A stretch of DNA of 64,000 bases, from positions 224,064 to 288,063 of the forward strand of contig CAZIXA010000001.1 in assembly GCA_964543295.1 (NCBI GenBank), given 5' to 3'. Below the pieces are notes generated by a model. It searched no databases, was not told where the DNA came from, and saw nothing but the letters and a program-made list of their open reading frames with translations. Below are positions 61,143 through 64,000 of the stretch, piece by piece. This stretch comes from AE-B3B sp964543295 (lineage in GTDB: Bacteria; Aerophobota; Aerophobia; Aerophobales; AE-B3A). Position numbers and translations under genes: made by a program. The first letter of the stretch is position 1; each line of letters starts with the position of its first letter.

Positions 61143-62192
61143 TTAAGTATTCTTTTCTGATTTTGCTTTTTTCATCCTTCCTGTAGTCTCTTCTTTTTTA
61201 CTTTTCTTTGCCTTAGCAGTCTTTTTCAAATCCTGGCCTTCCCTTGCTTTAGGCTTTTTCCCTGCATCTTTTTTTATCTGCTCCGGTTCATCTTTGGTCT
61301 CGATCTCTGGCTTCTCCTCTTCTTGCAAGGGTTCTATAGCTAATTCTAACTCCTCTTCCTCTCCTTTTTCCTTTACGGCAACCTTTTCCTTTTCTGTCTT
61401 TATTTCGTCAGATCCACTTACTTCTAATTCTTCCTTGGTGATCTCTTCTTCCACTTCCTTTATTTTTTCCTCTTCGGCCTCTTTCTCTAATATTTTTTGT
61501 CTCTTTTCCCAAAGGGTTTTTCCTTCTAAAATAGCATCGGCTATTTTAGATGTAATCAGTCTAACGCTTTTTATGGCATCATCATTAGCCGGAATGGGAT
61601 AATCTACAAGACCAGGATCACCGTTAGAGTCCACAATAGCTGCAATGGGAATGACCAGTCTCCTTGCTTCTCTCACGGCTATTTCTTCTATCTTAAGGTC
61701 AGTCACGAAAAGAGCTTGAGGAAGGGTGGTTATGTTCTTGACACCAGCTAGGTTTCGTCTAAGTTTTTCTGTCTCCCGGCGAAAACCCATCTCCTCTTTC
61801 TTGGAGAGAACTTCCCATTCACCCTCCACTTCCTGTTTTTCTAGCTCGCGAAGTCTATCTATCCTCTTCTTTACGGTGGAAAAGTTAGTTAAAAAACCTC
61901 CTAACCAACGATTGTTAATGTAAGAAGCTCCGCATCTTTTTGCCTCTTCCTCGACACACTTCTTTGCTTGCTGTTTGGTTCCCACGAATAACACAGCTCC
62001 TCCTTGCGCCGCTAGATCTCTGAAAAACTTACAAGCCTCCTCTATTTTTTTTACTGTTATGCTGAGATCAAGGATGTGTATCTGATTTCTTTCCTGATAA
62101 ATGTAGAGTTTCATCTTAGGATTCCAAGCACTCCTTCGATGACCAAAATGAGCCCCAGCCTCTAATAGCTCCTTCATAGTAACTGTAGACAT
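61143..62192 (-). CDS. rpsB: 30S ribosomal protein S2 with long charged tail
   Basis: 349 residues. The S2 core (about 1-230) has AGAHFGHRRSAWNPKM and NNRWLGGFLTNF. After residue about 235 comes a ~110-residue Glu/Lys-rich coil-forming tail (EKEAEEEKIKEVEEE, KKTAKAKKSKKEE) that ordinary S2 lacks. Such tails occur in some bacteria; the function is unclear. Confidence 0.95.
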   Translation of the reverse strand: MSTVTMKELLEAGAHFGHRRSAWNPKMKLYIYQERNQIHILDLSITVKKIEEACKFFRDLAAQGGAVLFVGTKQQAKKCVEEEAKRCGASYINNRWLGGFLTNFSTVKKRIDRLRELEKQEVEGEWEVLSKKEEMGFRRETEKLRRNLAGVKNITTLPQALFVTDLKIEEIAVREARRLVIPIAAIVDSNGDPGLVDYPIPANDDAIKSVRLITSKIADAILEGKTLWEKRQKILEKEAEEEKIKEVEEEITKEELEVSGSDEIKTEKEKVAVKEKGEEEELELAIEPLQEEEKPEIETKDEPEQIKKDAGKKPKAREGQDLKKTAKAKKSKKEETTGRMKKAKSEKNT

Positions 62193-62212
62193 CTGTTTCT
62201 TCCTCCTAATGG

Positions 62213-63487
62213 TTAGAAAATTCCTTGTTCTACTCGAATCAGCAAGGATTTTCCCCTCACTATGGTTAAATTATCTATTTTACGAAGGGCATCCTGAATA
62301 TCGTCTTCTCTTGCCTGATGGGTAAGGATTATTACCGGCACCACCCCTGGTGGTTTTTTATTTTCTCCTTTTTGTAAAACCGACTTAATGCTTATATTAT
62401 GATCACCTAAAATTCCAGAAATTTTTGCTAAAACCCCTGCCTCATCCAGAGCATTAAATCTTAAATAATACTTGGTCTTTATCTCCTCCATTTTTTTAAA
62501 GGCCAGATATCTCTTCGGTTGAGGATAAATTAACTTCCTTCCCCGGGCTACACTAACTAAATCTTCTAGAATTGCTGTGGCAGCAGGGTATTTACCGGCT
62601 CCCGGTGCCTGCATTCCTATCTCTACTCCTACTTCGTCCCGTAGCTCCACTCCATTCTCTATCCCATCCAGACGAGCTAGACCTTGTCCCCACGGCAGAA
62701 GAGCAGGATGGACACGAGCCTCCAGCTCACTGGCTTGTCTCTTGGCAATAGCTAAAAGTTTAATTCTATATCCCAATTCTTTTGCAAAGATAATATCCTG
62801 ATGGGAGATCCTTCTAATCCCTTCTATAAAAAGAGAATCTAATGGAGGAAAATAACCCAGGGCTAAACCAAGCAGAACAATTAATTTATGAGCAGTATCG
62901 TAACCATCAATATCATCTGAAGGATTCTGCTCAGCATAGCCAATTTCCTGAGCTTTCTTAAGAATAGGAGAAAAATCTTCACCTTTTTTTTCCATCTCTG
63001 TCAAAATATAGTTACAAGTCCCGTTAAAGATACCAATCAATTTCTCGAACTGGAAAGGTGAGGAAATTAAACTTTCTATAAGACGATAAGCAGCAATATT
63101 AGATGCTCTCACTCCTAGATAACAGCCACTGTCCAGCGCTTGCTTGAAAATCTCACTCCCGGCCCGGGCTAGGAGAGCCTTGTTAGCGGTAATTACATTC
63201 TTACCCCTTTTTAGAGCTTCTAAAATTATTTCTTTAGCTGGATCTATCCCCCCTATCACCTCCACCACCGTATCAATCTTAGGATCAGCCAAGATTTCCC
63301 TAGGATCTGTGGTCAATCGATACAAAGGAACCGGGACAGGTCTTTTTTTATCCAGGTGTTTGACCACAATCTTTTCCAGAACAAACTTATGGTGGTCTTT
63401 CCCCTTTTTTCTTGACAAAAGCTCAATTATTCCTCCTCCCACCGTACCTAGTCCAAATAAACCTAGGTGAACTACCTTGTCCTTCAT
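62213..63487 (-). CDS. hom: Homoserine dehydrogenase
   Basis: 424 residues from the ATG at 63487, preceded by AAAAAGGAT; an extended frame to 63538 adds 17 residues with no ribosome site. LGLFGLGTVGGG binds NAD(P); GIFNGTCNYILTEM and GYAEQNPSDDIDGYDTAHKL are HSD motifs; a C-terminal ACT domain (about 345-424) suggests amino-acid control. It is the branch point to Thr and Met. Confidence 0.94.
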   Translation of the reverse strand: MKDKVVHLGLFGLGTVGGGIIELLSRKKGKDHHKFVLEKIVVKHLDKKRPVPVPLYRLTTDPREILADPKIDTVVEVIGGIDPAKEIILEALKRGKNVITANKALLARAGSEIFKQALDSGCYLGVRASNIAAYRLIESLISSPFQFEKLIGIFNGTCNYILTEMEKKGEDFSPILKKAQEIGYAEQNPSDDIDGYDTAHKLIVLLGLALGYFPPLDSLFIEGIRRISHQDIIFAKELGYRIKLLAIAKRQASELEARVHPALLPWGQGLARLDGIENGVELRDEVGVEIGMQAPGAGKYPAATAILEDLVSVARGRKLIYPQPKRYLAFKKMEEIKTKYYLRFNALDEAGVLAKISGILGDHNISIKSVLQKGENKKPPGVVPVIILTHQAREDDIQDALRKIDNLTIVRGKSLLIRVEQGIF

Positions 63488-63539
63488 CACTAAATCCTTT
63501 TTGCCCGAGATAGTATCATAGCTGTCTTTGCCTGTCAAA

Positions 63540-63836
63540 TTAACCTTTTCTCTTTTTCTCCAAAGCCTCTATCCTCTTTTCCAATTTCTGGATATCATTC
63601 TTGGTAGCTATATTCATTTGAGAAAGGATGTTTTCCACTTTCTCCCTTATTTTTCCTTCTATCTCTTTTTTCTTTTCCTCGCCTTTCTCAATTATCTCTG
63701 TCAAAAGCTCCTTTTTTCCCTTCTGAGTGATCTCTCCCTCTCTAGTCAATTCTTCTATAAATTTCTCAATCCTCTCCTCGGTAAGAACCAGAACTCCCAG
63801 GCCTGATAACAAAAACTTACCTAACAGGCTTTCCAT
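63540..63836 (-). CDS. Phasin-like small coiled-coil protein
   Basis: 98 residues from the ATG at 63836 with GGAGGTGAG upstream. A short hydrophobic start (FLLSGLGVLVLTEE) is followed by an almost wholly helical, charged sequence (KIREKVENILSQM, IQKLEKRIEALEKKRKG), as in phasin/PHA granule-associated or small poly(hydroxyalkanoate)-system-like proteins. It precedes hom. Confidence 0.6.
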   Translation of the reverse strand: MESLLGKFLLSGLGVLVLTEERIEKFIEELTREGEITQKGKKELLTEIIEKGEEKKKEIEGKIREKVENILSQMNIATKNDIQKLEKRIEALEKKRKG

Positions 63837-63900
63837 AATCTCACCTCCATATCTCTTTTTACAAATTTTCAAACCCTTCGGATTTTCTCCTTCCTTGTTT

Positions 63901-63928
63901 ATTATACAGAAAGTTCGCCAAAGGTCAA
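63901..63928 (-). promoter_or_regulatory. Predicted strong promoter for phasin-hom-rpsB run
   Basis: Minus strand: TTGACC (63928-63923), 16-base spacer, perfect TATAAT (63906-63901), about 65 bases from the phasin-like start. The last 128 bases of the window hold no gene. Confidence 0.6.
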
Positions 63929-64000
63929 AGTTAATGCGATCAACCTCGAGACCTCTGAAAAATTAGGCTATTTTCCCGATTTTTTACCTTAGCTTGAATT

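Overview
The window reads as one contiguous piece of a bacterial chromosome, densely coding, AT-rich and mostly housekeeping, with no phage, plasmid or transposase gene. The host is a diderm: it has an LpxL-type lipid A acyltransferase, an outer-membrane beta-barrel protein and a CsgG-like exported protein. It also carries genes common in Firmicutes-like or deep-branching lineages: RNase Y, SpoVG, a V-type ATPase, Trk/Ktr potassium uptake, short EF-Ts, and GH57 enzymes with bacterial-type glycogen genes. Standard code 11 fits, since TGA is used as a stop. The phylum cannot be fixed from this sequence; an uncultured diderm candidate phylum (Aerophobetes- or Atribacterota-like) is a guess only.

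Layout. 1-6125 (minus): MFS transporter, LpxL-like acyltransferase, lipid glycosyltransferase, V-ATPase subunit C, then (after a structured repeat and a small Cys-rich gene on the other strand) V-ATPase subunit F, pyrE and a UPF0280 gene cut by the window edge. 6491-8637 (plus): ispE, spoVG, era. 8649-17396 (minus): proB, queH, SagB-like nitroreductase, beta-barrel protein, a CsgG-like protein with an exact internal duplication, tRNA-Leu, trkA, trkH, radical SAM. 17547-29587 (plus): rny, nadD, rsfS, tRNA-Ala, ilvD, hisC, cmk, plsC, ispH, rpsA, plsY, HU, merR, tRNA-Pro, trpS. 29602-30339 (minus): fabG. 30701-35984 (plus): secD, secF, murG, murC. 35981-42352 (minus): homocitrate/isopropylmalate-synthase-like gene, rplI, rpsR, ssb, rpsF, ychF, primary sigma factor, recO. 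42658-48674 (plus): purH, glyA, PTS enzyme I, phosphoglucose/phosphomannose isomerase. 49098-63836 (minus): phasin-like protein, hom, rpsB, tsf, pyrH, frr, histidine kinase, receiver, glgC, galT, glgA, GH57, a decayed GH57 pseudogene and a GH57 branching enzyme.

How the genes work together. glgC, glgA, the branching enzyme and a GH57 amylase-like enzyme form a glycogen or alpha-glucan module, with galT and the sugar-phosphate isomerase feeding hexose phosphates into it. A soluble GAF histidine kinase and a lone receiver sit directly upstream. The ilvD-hisC-cmk-plsC-ispH-rpsA-plsY run and the rpsB-tsf-pyrH-frr run are classic growth-gene strings joined by 1-4 base overlaps.

The main unusual content is: (1) a family of 160-188 bp, highly structured repeats, four copies, always in the same orientation relative to transcription; (2) a nearly identical 186-bp inverted repeat pair flanking the isomerase and branching-enzyme genes, plus related tandem 9-mers; (3) an exact 583-bp in-frame duplication inside the csgG-like gene; (4) a SecF with a helix-hairpin-helix-like insertion; (5) a GH57 pseudogene that keeps its start and two separated conserved blocks; (6) a 53-residue Cys-rich small protein; and (7) a hairpin after the HU gene whose two arms copy the Shine-Dalgarno and anti-Shine-Dalgarno sequences.
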